Shown: positions 34,035-43,875, counted from the first letter of the stretch. The stretch: 64,000 bases of DNA from Caldilineaceae bacterium (GCA_022842065.1 JALHQH010000020.1:1-64000); one strand, 5' to 3'. Notes: generated from the sequence alone by a model not told the origin. Numbers and translations are program-made.

Positions 34035-35183
34035 ATGAATGACGAGCAAAAACGCATCTATCAAGATGCCTTAAAGGATGTGGTTGGGGAGATCTTGGGG
34101 CAGCTTACTGCTGCAATCGGCAAAATTGCGAAGATCGCCAAGCGCAAGTTTGCCCTCTCTGATGATGCCAAGGGTGCGATTGGTGAATTGATTACGGCCC
34201 GTGGGGTCGCGGCGATTGCTGATCGCAATGCCCCGCTTGATGCGGCTGTCTGGACCCAAGCGTTCATCGCGCAGATTGTGCCTTTGATCAAGGACCATGC
34301 TAAGTTGACCGCACAACATCAAGAGGCACTGAGTAAGGTCGTCGAAGAAGGGACCGGCCGCTTGTTTGACGTTGTGCGGCTTGTGCGCCAACAGTCATTG
34401 ATTGTGCCCACCGACGCTAAGGCTGAGATCAATAAGTTGCTTAGCCTGTGGGAAACTAACTGGAATATGCCTGATCAGTATGCCTTTGAGGCTGCCCAGG
34501 AGATGCCTGGTTTGCATCCGACACTGGCCTTAATTAAAGCGCATTCTTACATTCGCCGTTTACGTGGACAAAATGAGAAAGAACAGATTAAGCTGGCCAA
34601 GGCGAGAGCGTTAAGTAAAAAATTGCATGATGAGCCGATCACCAATGCTGGTACACGCACACTGGTTGACTTTGCTAAACGTTGGTTGCTCTCGCTACTC
34701 AATGCTACGCCCTTCAATAATTTTACCTGGATTGAAGTGAATCATGAAGGGTTGCAAATCTATACGCCCTTAGCCGCCGTCTCGCAACGGACGATTCGTT
34801 ATCCGCAATTAGTTGATGGGCAGGTTGTGCTTTCTGTCAATCCACCAGTCTACTTGGATCAAATCCTCGGTCTACTTAAACAGTTCCGCCGCAATGTGAT
34901 GACCCCTTGGGGTGAAATTATTGTTTACGAGCCAGGCAGCGGGCGCAATATTGCGCGGGCGATTGCGCTATGGCCTGATCAAAAGATCAAGGAGATGCGT
35001 GAGGCACTGGAAACACTCAGCATACTGGAAAATCCCTATCGGCGGCACAAGCGCCTCCCCCGACTGCGTGATCTGTTGATCTACTATGAAACCTTCGGTG
35101 ATGATGGCTGGGATCAACTGGCCGAATTAGACGACCATGACGCGGATCCGGACAGTGGCAACGGCAATCTCATTGTCGCCTGA
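34035..35183 (+). CDS. Unknown soluble protein, third gene of the envelope cluster
   Basis: 382 residues with no signal peptide or membrane segment. The N-terminal 230 residues are mostly amphipathic helices rich in Ala, Lys and Leu (GEILGQLTAAIGKIAKIAKR, KEQIKLAKARALSKKLHDEP). The centre looks like a small alpha/beta domain (FTWIEVNHEGLQIYTPLAAV), and the end is acidic (DDHDADPDSGNG). No family was recognised. ATG 34035 has AAGGAA about nine bases ahead. It lies 30 bases after the LysM gene. Its stop is two bases from the stop of the convergent ABC permease, so the two transcripts must overlap or end inside each other. Confidence 0.7.
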   Translation: MNDEQKRIYQDALKDVVGEILGQLTAAIGKIAKIAKRKFALSDDAKGAIGELITARGVAAIADRNAPLDAAVWTQAFIAQIVPLIKDHAKLTAQHQEALSKVVEEGTGRLFDVVRLVRQQSLIVPTDAKAEINKLLSLWETNWNMPDQYAFEAAQEMPGLHPTLALIKAHSYIRRLRGQNEKEQIKLAKARALSKKLHDEPITNAGTRTLVDFAKRWLLSLLNATPFNNFTWIEVNHEGLQIYTPLAAVSQRTIRYPQLVDGQVVLSVNPPVYLDQILGLLKQFRRNVMTPWGEIIVYEPGSGRNIARAIALWPDQKIKEMREALETLSILENPYRRHKRLPRLRDLLIYYETFGDDGWDQLAELDDHDADPDSGNGNLIVA

Positions 35184-35185
35184 TC

Positions 35186-37861
35186 TCACTCTGACCGTAC
35201 GGCGGTGGCCGGCTGCATCTGTCCCATGCGCCAAGCGGGGTAGAGGCCGGCCAAGAGGGCTGCGCCGACCGCGACCAGAAATGCCTGCCCAAACTCCCCT
35301 GGCTGCATTTGCATTTCCAGCGTCCACCCGAAGGAGCGCAGGTTGATAATGTAGATCAGGATCACCGCCAATGCCAACCCCATGGGCATGGCAATCAACC
35401 CTGCACTCCCGCCGATCAACCCCGTCTCAAACATCGAAAGCCGCCAGAGTTGCCGCCGGGTCATGCCGGTGGCGCGCAGCACCCCAATCTCCCGGTTACG
35501 TTCCAGTTGTAAGCTCATTAGCGTGCTCAGGATGCCGATAAAGGCGACCAGGGTTGCCAACAGTTGCAGCGCCACCGTAATCGCAAAGGTGCGGTCGAAG
35601 ACCTCGAGCGCGCTCTGACGGGTGCCGCGATTGGAACGCACTAACAGACTTTGCTCACCGCCAAATGCCGCCCGAATTTCATTAACTTTCTCCTCGACAT
35701 TGATGCCCGGTGCCACGAAAAGCGCAATTGCTGAGATGGCACTGTCATCCCAAAATTGGCGGTAGACCGGATCATAGAGCGTAACCACCGGGCGCACATC
35801 AAAATCGACGGCCACCCCAACAATCGAAAAATTTTCTACGCCGCGATCAGTCTGGATCGCGACCGGATCACCTACCGTCAGGTCAAAGCGGTTGGCCATC
35901 GGTTCGTTGATGATGACCCCACCCCCCACCACTGCCTGCCAGGTTGCTTGCCAATCGCCACTGGCGCTGCGGTAGTTACGGTCTGCACCAGCCAGGTCAT
36001 CGCTCAGCACCACCAGTCGGATCGGCGTCGTCGTCTCGACAATCCCGGCTGTGCCATTTGCCCCGGCCGGCTCCAGTAAGGCCACCACTTCCACGGTGCG
36101 GTTGGTGGCCAGGCTGCTAATGCCGGGGAGCGCCTGTAAACGGGCGGCCAGCGTCGGCTCCAGCGTTGCGGCCAGTTGACTGCCGGTCAGCGCGGGGGGC
36201 GAGATAAAGATATCGGCCTGCAACACATCTTCCAGCCAGGCTTCAACGGTATTGCGGAAGCTGCCGATCATCACCCCCACCCCAATAATCACACTGACTG
36301 CCACCATCAACGCTGCCACGGCCACCGCGGTGCGACTAAGCGAGCGGATCACCGTGCGCGGGGCCATGCGGGCAATGATCCCCAGCCGTTGCCCTTCCAG
36401 CCGCGCGACGCCTTGCATCATGCCCAGGGTGAGCACGGGGGTCAAGAGCGCGCCGCCCAAAATCACAGCAAAGAGGCCAATAAAAGCGATGACCAGATTC
36501 CACTCTGGAATGAGCAGTGCCAGCCCCAACAAGAGGAGCAGCCCGCCACCGGCACTTAACCAGGGCAAGGCCTGCCGGGTCCGGTCCTCAATGTCACTGC
36601 GTTTGAGCGCGCCGGCCGGCTCAACACTGGTCGCTTCATAGGCCGGCAGCGCAGCCCCCAAGAGCGCCGCAAAAACGCCGATTACGCCGCCCTTGAGTAA
36701 GGTAAAGAGTGGTAGTTCAATCTCACGCACAGCCACCACAAAAAAGAGATCGTTGACCGTCTGTGTCACCAGTTGCACTGCCCCGCGCCCCATGATCACA
36801 CCCAACACTAATCCTAGTAGGGTCCCAATCAACCCCAACACAAGTGCTTCTAAGAGGATGAGCAGATAGATCTCACCGCGTGTCATGCCCAGGGCGCGCA
36901 AGGTGCCGATCACGGGTCGGCGTTGAATGACACTAAAGGTGACGGTGTTATAGATGAGGAACATGCCGACGACTAGCGCCAAGAGGCTGAGCGCGGTTAG
37001 GTTAAGGCTGAAGGCCGCAGTCATTTCGTTGACAGCCCCCGTGCGCGCGGCCGCGGTTTCGATGCGGGCGCTGGCGGGTAGCAGCGCTGCAATCGCTTGG
37101 ATGGTCTGGTCGGCGTTAGCTTCAGGGATGATCAGGTCAATCCGGTCGAGCTTGCCGACGCGACCTAACACCTCTTGCGCGGTAGCAATGTCGGTGATCA
37201 GCACGCCATCCAGCGCGCGCCGGCTCAAATCGTCCGTCGGTGCCAACAGCCCCACAATCTCGAGTGCTACTTCGCCACTACCGACGCCCACAATCAGCTC
37301 GTCCCCACTTTGCAGCCCATAACGCTCCGCTACCGCTGTGCTGAGCAGAAAACTATTGGGCTGCACCATCAACCCGGCCAAGAAATCGGCCCCATTCAGC
37401 AACCCCTCCCCGGTACCCAAATAGCTCCGAAAGGGGGCATCGGCCAGCGGATCAATGCCCAATAAACGCATCGGCTGGGCATCAAGTTGGCCCGCGCTAA
37501 CATAGCCTTCGACCACCGGCGCACTCAGTCGGTAGCCCAATTCTGTGCGTAGCTGCGTATAGACCTGCTCGTCCAATCCACTGGGGCCGCCAAAGATCTG
37601 GTGCGTCGCCCGGCCGGTGACCGTTTCCGTGCCCAAGGTAAAGGCACGCGCCGCCGAGCCATTGGCGAGGTCAATGGCGACGATCATCGCTACCCCAATC
37701 GCCACGCCTAAGACAAAGAAGAGACTTTGCAGTGGTCGCCGCCGCGTATGCCGCCATGCCAACCGGAAATAAGTTTTGGGGGCAAAAGCAGATTGCCGGC
37801 TAGCAATTGGTGATTGGGCATTGGGTAAAGTTTCGCGCTCGACCGTGGGGCTGTTACGCAT
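35186..37861 (-). CDS. ABC transporter permease, FtsX/MacB/LolC-like, duplicated
   Basis: 891 residues. The first helix ([20 protein letters not shown]) is followed by a large extracytoplasmic MacB-PCD-like domain, then an FtsX domain with three helices (about 265-390), a short helical pair near 425-470, a second FtsX-type N-helix (about 500), a second periplasmic-type domain and a last set of three helices. Such fused permeases move lipids, lipoproteins or peptides using mechanical force rather than classic transport. It pairs with the ATPase gene just upstream (43 bases). Residues 13-24 (about) are encoded by five heptamer repeats, an oddity. ATG 37861 has only GAGG ahead. Confidence 0.88.
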   Translation of the reverse strand: MRNSPTVERETLPNAQSPIASRQSAFAPKTYFRLAWRHTRRRPLQSLFFVLGVAIGVAMIVAIDLANGSAARAFTLGTETVTGRATHQIFGGPSGLDEQVYTQLRTELGYRLSAPVVEGYVSAGQLDAQPMRLLGIDPLADAPFRSYLGTGEGLLNGADFLAGLMVQPNSFLLSTAVAERYGLQSGDELIVGVGSGEVALEIVGLLAPTDDLSRRALDGVLITDIATAQEVLGRVGKLDRIDLIIPEANADQTIQAIAALLPASARIETAAARTGAVNEMTAAFSLNLTALSLLALVVGMFLIYNTVTFSVIQRRPVIGTLRALGMTRGEIYLLILLEALVLGLIGTLLGLVLGVIMGRGAVQLVTQTVNDLFFVVAVREIELPLFTLLKGGVIGVFAALLGAALPAYEATSVEPAGALKRSDIEDRTRQALPWLSAGGGLLLLLGLALLIPEWNLVIAFIGLFAVILGGALLTPVLTLGMMQGVARLEGQRLGIIARMAPRTVIRSLSRTAVAVAALMVAVSVIIGVGVMIGSFRNTVEAWLEDVLQADIFISPPALTGSQLAATLEPTLAARLQALPGISSLATNRTVEVVALLEPAGANGTAGIVETTTPIRLVVLSDDLAGADRNYRSASGDWQATWQAVVGGGVIINEPMANRFDLTVGDPVAIQTDRGVENFSIVGVAVDFDVRPVVTLYDPVYRQFWDDSAISAIALFVAPGINVEEKVNEIRAAFGGEQSLLVRSNRGTRQSALEVFDRTFAITVALQLLATLVAFIGILSTLMSLQLERNREIGVLRATGMTRRQLWRLSMFETGLIGGSAGLIAMPMGLALAVILIYIINLRSFGWTLEMQMQPGEFGQAFLVAVGAALLAGLYPAWRMGQMQPATAVRSE
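37791..37825. repeat. Five heptamers inside the 5' coding region of the ABC permease
   Basis: GATTGCC, GGCTAGC, AATTGGT, GATTGGG, CATTGGG in phase. They share the GTGATTG look of the array at 18877. In the gene they encode part of the variable N-terminal tail before the first helix. Confidence 0.5.
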
Positions 37862-37904
37862 GGGGTTGCCTCGGCATTAACAATTTTCAATTCTCCATTT
37901 TCAA

Positions 37905-38672
37905 TTAATTATTTAACTTGCCGTGGACCAGATGCAACACCCGATCCGCCTGGTCGGCAATCTCCGGTGCATGGGTGGCCATAAAAAGGGTTTTACCTGC
38001 GCCGCGCGTTAATTCAAGCAGCAGCTGCAACACACTATCCCCGGTCTCTTCGTCAAGGTTGCCGGTTGGCTCGTCGGCCAATACCAACAGGGGATCATGG
38101 GCCAGGGCACGCGCAATGGCCACCCGCTGCTGTTCCCCGCCACTCAGCTTGTCCGGGTAGGTCGCCAGCCGGTTGCCCAATCCCACCCGAGCGAGCAGCG
38201 CTGCGGCCTGATCGCGGCCACCTTTGCTAACCCCCGCCAACTCCAGCGGTAATGTCACATTTTCGAGCACGGTCAGGGTTGGAATCAGGTTGAAAAATTG
38301 GAAGATAATCCCAATGTTGTGACGACGAAAGAGGGTCCGTTGCTGTTCGCTCAGGGCGGTCAACCGCACATCCTGATCCTGATTGCGAATGACCACATGC
38401 CCTTGGGTAGGCGCATCAATACCAGAGATGAGATTGAGCAGCGTGCTCTTGCCACTGCCTGATTTGCCCAGCAGACAGATAAATTCACCCCGGTAGAATT
38501 CTTGGTTCAGCTCATCAAGGACCAGGCGCGATTGGCCGGCTTCCATGTAACTTTTGCTGAGCCCTTCCAGGCGGATCAACAATGCGGGCGGGGTGCCCGC
38601 GGTTTTGCTGTCGTTGTACTGGGGCTGGCGATCAGGCCCCGCATTTTGATTTACAGGTGCAGTGGCAATCAC
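37905..38672 (-). CDS. ABC transporter ATP-binding protein, LolD/MacB-like
   Basis: 255 residues from GTG 38672. It has Walker [10 protein letters not shown] at about 69-77, Q-loop [16 protein letters not shown], signature LSGGEQQR, Walker [14 protein letters not shown] and the switch His in [11 protein letters not shown]. It drives the FtsX-like permease encoded next. The start is uncertain: GTG 38672 has GAGG nine bases ahead, while TTG 38699 would add nine residues. The domain itself starts some 30 residues in, so function is unaffected. The 3' end, just before the permease gene, is AT-rich with TTTTCAATT repeats. Confidence 0.92.
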   Translation of the reverse strand: MIATAPVNQNAGPDRQPQYNDSKTAGTPPALLIRLEGLSKSYMEAGQSRLVLDELNQEFYRGEFICLLGKSGSGKSTLLNLISGIDAPTQGHVVIRNQDQDVRLTALSEQQRTLFRRHNIGIIFQFFNLIPTLTVLENVTLPLELAGVSKGGRDQAAALLARVGLGNRLATYPDKLSGGEQQRVAIARALAHDPLLVLADEPTGNLDEETGDSVLQLLLELTRGAGKTLFMATHAPEIADQADRVLHLVHGKLNN

Positions 38673-38832
38673 TGGTATGTCCTCAATCCTTTTGCGCAAT
38701 AAATCACAAGTTGACCCCTATCATATGCGCGCGCCGCGGCCTTTTCTGTTGGCGCGCCGACAATTGCCAACGATTGCTCTGGGGGGCACGCTGGGTTAGA
38801 ATGTCGCAACACCATATTGTTGGATAAATCCG

Positions 38833-38896
38833 GCGTTAGCAGGCCCGTTCGTAGGGGCACAGCAGGCCGTGCCCCTACGAACGGGCCTGCTAACGC
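38833..38896. repeat. Palindromic repeat with 28-base arms in the leader of the M24 peptidase
   Basis: Arms 38833-38860 and 38869-38896 (outer GCGTTAGCAGGCCCGTTCG, inner TAGGGGCAC) are exact complements with an 8-base loop. It ends about 8 bases before the ribosome-binding site of the M24 gene, so the hairpin could mask or expose it. The core GTAGGGGCAC is related to the core of the 66-bp palindrome at 17633. Confidence 0.9.
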
Positions 38897-38918
38897 TGCT
38901 AGCTGAAGGAAACGATGC

Positions 38919-40148
38919 ATGAAAGCAGATTTAGATCGGATTATGGCCGCGCGCAACTTGGACGCGCTGCTGGTGATGGGTGATGCGAGTGGCAACAAAA
39001 TAATGAACTATTTAACCAGTGGTGCCCCCTTGGAGAAAGCGCTGGTGGTGAAACGGCGTGGTGGCCCGCTGATCCTGATTCATGGCTCAATGGAGCGCGA
39101 TACCGCCCTGAGCACCGGGATGGAATTGGTTGATCGCGATCAGCACTACAATCGGTATAAGTTGTTGCAAAAGCACCACGGCGACCGTCTTGCCACCGAA
39201 GTTGATTATCTAAGTCAGGTGATCAGCGACCACAATCTCCACGGGCGCTTGGGCATCTACGGTACGCAAGACGCCGGTGCCGCCTTTGCCCTGCTGAGTA
39301 AATTGCAGGCGTCGATCACAGGGGTCGAATTGGTGGGTGAATTTGAAGAGTCGCTCTTTTCGGTAGCGCGCGAGACGAAGGATGACCAGGAGATCGCCGC
39401 CATGCGTGAAGCTGGCCGCCTGACTTGTGTGGTGATGGGCGAGACGCGCGACTTTATCCAGGAACATAGTGTACGCGACCAGGTCGTGATGAAGAATAGC
39501 AAAGAAGCCATGACGATTGGCGATGTGCGCCAGTTTATCCGCGCTCGGCTCAACGCCTATGGCATGGCCGAGGATCACGACACGATCTTTGCCCAGGGGC
39601 GTGATGCGGGGGTTCCCCACAACCGCGGCAATGACAAAGCCCCGCTGCGCCTGGGCGAGCCGATTGTCTTCGACTTCTTCCCCATGACCAGTCAGGGTTA
39701 TTTTCACGATGTGACGCGCACTTGGTGTCTAGGCTATGCGCCGCCGGAAGTACAAGCCGTGTGGGATCAGTGTAAGGAGATTTTTGATCAGGTGATTGGC
39801 TCACTGGCAGTGGGCCAGCCCTGTCGTGCCTCCCAGGAACTGGTCTGCGATTACTTTGAGGCGAAAGGTCACCCGACAGTCCGCACACAGCCGGGCACCC
39901 ATGAAGGGTTTGTCCACAGTTTAGGTCATGGACTGGGACTTGACATCCACGAGGAGCCACGCCTGAGCCACGCGGCCGGCAATGACACGGTGCTTCAACC
40001 CGGTCATGTCGTTAGCGTCGAACCAGGATTATACTACCCCGACCGCGGCTTTGGCGTCCGCATCGAAGATACCGTCGCCTTCAACGAAGCCGGCCAGCTG
40101 GTTAACCTGACCGACTTCCCGTATGATTTGGTCATTCCAATGGGGTGA
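38919..40148 (+). CDS. M24 family metallopeptidase (Xaa-Pro aminopeptidase/dipeptidase type)
   Basis: 409 residues with an N-terminal creatinase-like domain (1-165) and the pita-bread catalytic domain. Metal ligands are D252 (IVFDFF), D264 (YFHDVTRTW), the His of SLGHGLGLDIHEEP, the Glu of SVEPGLYY and the Glu of VRIEDT. The likely reaction is removal of an N-terminal residue before proline, or splitting of X-Pro dipeptides. There is no signal peptide, so it is cytoplasmic. ATG 38919 has GAAGGAAA ahead, just behind a long hairpin. An octamer array begins two bases after the stop. Confidence 0.92.
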   Translation: MKADLDRIMAARNLDALLVMGDASGNKIMNYLTSGAPLEKALVVKRRGGPLILIHGSMERDTALSTGMELVDRDQHYNRYKLLQKHHGDRLATEVDYLSQVISDHNLHGRLGIYGTQDAGAAFALLSKLQASITGVELVGEFEESLFSVARETKDDQEIAAMREAGRLTCVVMGETRDFIQEHSVRDQVVMKNSKEAMTIGDVRQFIRARLNAYGMAEDHDTIFAQGRDAGVPHNRGNDKAPLRLGEPIVFDFFPMTSQGYFHDVTRTWCLGYAPPEVQAVWDQCKEIFDQVIGSLAVGQPCRASQELVCDYFEAKGHPTVRTQPGTHEGFVHSLGHGLGLDIHEEPRLSHAAGNDTVLQPGHVVSVEPGLYYPDRGFGVRIEDTVAFNEAGQLVNLTDFPYDLVIPMG

Positions 40149-40150
40149 GG

Positions 40151-40246
40151 GAGATACGAGACAAGGTGACAAGGTGAGACGAGACAAGGATAGGTCACCC
40201 GTTTTGTATCTCGTGTCACCGTGTCACCGTGTCACCTTGTTTTTAC
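40151..40246. repeat. Inverted octamer array between convergent genes
   Basis: Left words GAGATACG, AGACAAGG, TGACAAGG, TGAGACGA. The right arm is the complement of TGACACGG (two copies), TGACACGA and ACAAGG. It fills the whole gap between the M24 stop and the convergent S41 stop. Confidence 0.75.
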
Positions 40247-42609
40247 TCTGTCGTCGCGTCAACCACGCTGAGCGTATAGGCCCCTTCGCCGTTGTCGCCT
40301 TGGGTGGCGACTTCAATCACCAGGGTGAGATCGACGGGGATCTCTAGTTCGGTCAGTGCCGAATTGACGGTCTCTTCGTCGGCATCATCGTTGCCGACGA
40401 GAACGTTGTCGCCGGTGTCAAGCAGGCTGAGGATGGTGTCGAGTTCACCCGCTTCGTCGCCCAGGTAGATGTTGATGACATCGCCTTCTGCCACCTCAAG
40501 GGTGTAACGAACGCGCTCGCCCGCTGCAATTTCGCCGGTGACTTCATCGCCAATCGCAATGTCACCACCATCGGTGACCTCGATATTGGTGGCATCATCC
40601 AAGTAGGCAATCGCCGCGGCCAGGATGGGGTCGCCGTCACTAAAGAGCGTTTCTTCATCCACCGGGACTTGTACCGTTGGTGGCACGCCTTTGCCTTCAA
40701 TATGGATCTCGCCATTCATGTCCACCGCACGACCAACCGTAAATTGCATCTGTTCATTTTCCGGCATGCGGAACTGTTCGACACTGCCGCCCAAACCCGC
40801 GGTTGGGTATTGACCGACAATCGCCGCCCGATCCTGTACCGACATATCGTAGCTGAAAAATTCACAGGCACTGTTACAGTTGGGGCCAATCAACACCGTT
40901 ACCTTGCCATAATAGCGCAGATCTTCCGCCGGCAAGTAGAAACGGTCGGTGGTGCGCTCATCAAAGAAGAAGTCACCCGTTTCCTTATCATAACGGCCAG
41001 TGTTACCCAACTCTAGTGGCTCGTCAAAGAAGTAGGCTGCCATTTGGTCGGCCAGGAAACCGCTGCCGCCCCCATTTTGGCGCATATCGATGATCAAGCC
41101 AGGGGTTTGCGTATTGTTGAGCGTCCGAATCATCCGCTCCCACAGTTGGATACTCAGCAGATCATTGTCCGCAAAGCCATAAATTTTCACATAGCCATAG
41201 CCCTCATCGAGCAACTCGTACTCGACCGGCTGCTCAAAACCCGTGCGCCCGGCATTAAAGGAAGAGAAGGTGAAACTATCACGTTCAGGGACGGCTTCCA
41301 TCGTGGCGGTCTGTTCCTCATCAGCCCCTGGGTTCTTAAAGGTCACCTCGACCTCTGTCCCTACGGGGAAGCGGGTGACATAGCGCATCTGCTGTAAGCG
41401 TCGGAAATGATCGGTGCTGAAGGGTGCTGACCAGGCGATGGTTTCACCGATGAGATCAGCAATCGGCTCGCCATTGATCGCCACGATCTCGGCGCGTTCC
41501 TCAATTCCAGCCTCCGCTGCCGGGCTTTCGGCCAGCAAGAAGTTGACCAGGACGCGGCCATCATCCAATTCGCGTATGGCAATGCCCAAGCCACCACCGG
41601 TCGCAAAACTAAAGTCATCCGCCAGGTTTGGCCCGCTAACATGCCCATCGGGGATCGACCAGGCAAAGTCGCGTAAGGCGGTTAAATACGCTTTGACATC
41701 CTCTGTCTCTTCGGCTTCGACAAAGCGGGGGCGGTACTCGGCAATCTTGGCATCCCAGTCGATCCCTTTATATTCGGTGAAGGCATACTCGGTGCGCATC
41801 TTCTCGATCATGGCATCAAAGGCTTCACTATAGCTCATGGCCGAGAAGTCATCAAGCGCGGCCCCTTCCGGCTCGATCAGATCGATGACCGGTTCGCGTG
41901 AGCGATCAAAGGTAAAGGGGTCGGTATCCATATCGACCACGGTATAGCCCTGGGGGACGGTGACAATTGGATCATCGGCGGTAAAGAGCAGCCCATCATC
42001 GCCAAAGCCGATTGGGAACCCTTGGGCATCATCCGGCGCGTAGATGAGGAACTTGCCTCCCACGATTTCGCGGCGGGTAGATACATCTTCGCTGACACGC
42101 GTTGACGCATAGGCCGTTGACCAACCACCGCCATAGAGATCGCGCTCTTCCAAGAAGGGATCACCAAAGATATTGGTCCAGTAGGCAATGGCATAGACCA
42201 TGACCCCGCTCTCCTCTTCGCCATCTTGATCGACATCGCGCAGGGTCGCCTGCGGTTCAATCGGCAGCGCCACGCTATAGGAGAAGGGCGAGGTGTAAAA
42301 GTCTGAGGTGATTTGGCCGAGGGTTTGTGATTCGAGGGGCAGAATAAAGCCCTCGTTGCGATCCACAAAGCCGGCCTGATCCTCTAGAATTACCATCGGT
42401 GCGGCAACGCCGGTGGTAAAGAAGGCGTTGGTATAAGTCACTACGCCACTGACCGCGACCGCGCCACCTTCGTCATTGACAATGGGCGCCGCGGGAATGG
42501 TCTGTGCTAAGGCGACGGGTGTGGGTGTCGCCGAAAAGAGCAACGACACCGCAACGAACAAAGTACAACTTAGGCAAAAAACGAGAGGTCTTAGCTTCAT
42601 TTTGTCCAT
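40243..42609 (-). CDS. Secreted S41 family peptidase with PDZ and C-terminal beta domain
   Basis: 788 residues. Signal peptide (LRPLVFCLSCTLFVAVSLLF, cleavage near ALAQ). An N-terminal beta domain of about 230 residues comes first, then the S41 N-terminal helices (EAFDAMIEKMRTEYAFTEYK), the catalytic His region (IPDGHVSGP), a PDZ-like segment (GIAIRELDDGRVLVNF) and the Ser nucleophile S580 in NCNSACEFFS. A C-terminal prepeptidase-like domain (ERVRYTLEVAEGDVINIYLG) may bind calcium or the surface. The DGH form suggests the tricorn-like branch rather than the Ser-Lys CtpA branch. ATG 42609 has AGGACAG ahead. It lies 30 bases after the epimerase gene on the same strand. Confidence 0.88.
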   Translation of the reverse strand: MDKMKLRPLVFCLSCTLFVAVSLLFSATPTPVALAQTIPAAPIVNDEGGAVAVSGVVTYTNAFFTTGVAAPMVILEDQAGFVDRNEGFILPLESQTLGQITSDFYTSPFSYSVALPIEPQATLRDVDQDGEEESGVMVYAIAYWTNIFGDPFLEERDLYGGGWSTAYASTRVSEDVSTRREIVGGKFLIYAPDDAQGFPIGFGDDGLLFTADDPIVTVPQGYTVVDMDTDPFTFDRSREPVIDLIEPEGAALDDFSAMSYSEAFDAMIEKMRTEYAFTEYKGIDWDAKIAEYRPRFVEAEETEDVKAYLTALRDFAWSIPDGHVSGPNLADDFSFATGGGLGIAIRELDDGRVLVNFLLAESPAAEAGIEERAEIVAINGEPIADLIGETIAWSAPFSTDHFRRLQQMRYVTRFPVGTEVEVTFKNPGADEEQTATMEAVPERDSFTFSSFNAGRTGFEQPVEYELLDEGYGYVKIYGFADNDLLSIQLWERMIRTLNNTQTPGLIIDMRQNGGGSGFLADQMAAYFFDEPLELGNTGRYDKETGDFFFDERTTDRFYLPAEDLRYYGKVTVLIGPNCNSACEFFSYDMSVQDRAAIVGQYPTAGLGGSVEQFRMPENEQMQFTVGRAVDMNGEIHIEGKGVPPTVQVPVDEETLFSDGDPILAAAIAYLDDATNIEVTDGGDIAIGDEVTGEIAAGERVRYTLEVAEGDVINIYLGDEAGELDTILSLLDTGDNVLVGNDDADEETVNSALTELEIPVDLTLVIEVATQGDNGEGAYTLSVVDATTE

Positions 42610-42639
42610 ATTTATCTGTCCTAAGAAATTTGTGTTTGG

Positions 42640-43623
42640 TTAGCGATAGGCTGTCGTCAGCCGAGTGCGCTCGAACTCGATGACATCGGTAAGAATTTGC
42701 TGTAGCCGATGTTCGGGTGCCCAGCCAACCGCTGCGTGAATTTTGGTTGTGTCGGGTACGCGCCGGCGCATATCTTCAAAACCAGGCGCGTATGCTTCGT
42801 TATAAGGAACATACTTGATCGTGGCCGTGGTGTCTGTGTGCTCTATCACCGAATTGGCTAGTTGATTGATCGTAACTTCCTCATTACTGCCGATATTGTA
42901 AACCTCACCGGCCGTCGTTTCTGGCCGATCCAACAAGGCGACCAAGGCCCGGACCGTGTCGGCCACATGGCAAAAACAACGACTCTGCTCACCGTCGCCG
43001 TAGACGGTAATTTCTTCGTTGCGCAAGGCCTGACGCACCAAGCGCGGGACCACCATACCATAGCGACCGGTCTGCCCCGGCCCCACGGTATTGAAGAAAC
43101 GCATGATCGTCACCGGTAAGCCATGCTCCGCGTGTGCGGCCAACCCCAAAAATTCATCGAGCAGTTTGCTGGCAGCATAGGACCAGCGGCTGCGGCTGGA
43201 AGGGCCAAGCAGCAGATCGTCCTCTTCATTAAAGGGAATGCGCACCCCTTTGCCATAGACTTCACTAGTGCTGGCGATCAGCGTCCGACAGCGATAACGT
43301 CGCGCCGCGGCCAGCACGGCATGGGTGCCCAGCACATTGGTTTCAATCGTCTCGGTTGGCCGTTCCACCACCAATTGCACGCCAACCGCCGCGGCCAGGT
43401 GGACAATCGCATCTGCTCCACTTGCCAGCCGGTCGAGGACTAGCGTGTTGTTGAGATCATCAATTGCAAATGAATAATTGGGATTAGGGACAAAAGGCTG
43501 GATATTTTCAAAATTGCCGGTACCCAAATTGTCAAGAATCGCGACACTGTCACCGCGGTCGAGCAACTGCTTGGTCAAGTGGCTGCCGATAAAGCCGGCC
43601 CCTCCCGTAATCAGAACATTCAT
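42640..43623 (-). CDS. NAD-dependent nucleotide-sugar epimerase/dehydratase
   Basis: 327 residues, an extended short-chain dehydrogenase. It has GGAGFIG at 7-13 for NAD binding, D31-N32 that favours NAD, S120 with Y149-x3-K153 as the catalytic set, and RFFNTVGPGQTGRYGMVVP as the sugar-nucleotide end. Members with this profile include UDP-glucose 4-epimerases and UDP-glucuronate decarboxylase-like enzymes; the exact reaction is unclear. The start ATG 43623 gives the normal N-terminus; a longer in-frame reading would run into the heptamer array. The S41 gene follows by 30 bases but has no obvious link. Confidence 0.9.
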   Translation of the reverse strand: MNVLITGGAGFIGSHLTKQLLDRGDSVAILDNLGTGNFENIQPFVPNPNYSFAIDDLNNTLVLDRLASGADAIVHLAAAVGVQLVVERPTETIETNVLGTHAVLAAARRYRCRTLIASTSEVYGKGVRIPFNEEDDLLLGPSSRSRWSYAASKLLDEFLGLAAHAEHGLPVTIMRFFNTVGPGQTGRYGMVVPRLVRQALRNEEITVYGDGEQSRCFCHVADTVRALVALLDRPETTAGEVYNIGSNEEVTINQLANSVIEHTDTTATIKYVPYNEAYAPGFEDMRRRVPDTTKIHAAVGWAPEHRLQQILTDVIEFERTRLTTAYR

Positions 43624-43646
43624 GGTGTGTCCAATCTGGTTAGTTG

Positions 43647-43786
43647 GTGAAACGTGATGCATGAAGCGTAAGATGTAAAACGTGAAACGTAAGACGTGAT
43701 GTGTCGGCCGGTTGTCCATTGCCTCATGCGCGATTACGTTTTACGCCTCACGTTTTACGCATCACGCCTCACGTTTCACGTCTTAC
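43647..43786. repeat. Inverted heptamer arrays in the epimerase/CHAT divergent spacer
   Basis: Left arm, eight in-phase words (43647-43702): GTGAAAC, GTGATGC, ATGAAGC, GTAAGAT, GTAAAAC, GTGAAAC, GTAAGAC, GTGATGT. Right arm, seven words in the opposite sense (43738-43786): GTTTTAC, GCCTCAC, GTTTTAC, GCATCAC, GCCTCAC, GTTTCAC, GTCTTAC. The same vocabulary is used at 25554-25686. Confidence 0.9.
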
Positions 43787-43869
43787 GCAAAGTGTGCTCT
43801 ATTATACATGTTCTGATCACCACTGAAAACCTACCATGCCGATGTTAGCGCAAGATGAAATAAAGATGA

Positions 43870-43875
43870 TAAAAT
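43870..43875 (+). promoter_or_regulatory. -10 box giving a possibly leaderless CHAT mRNA
   Basis: TAAAAT six bases before the ATG at 43882, the same spacing as in rlmN. No Shine-Dalgarno sequence is visible. The -35 region (TTAGCG, 19 bases upstream) is weak. Confidence 0.35.
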
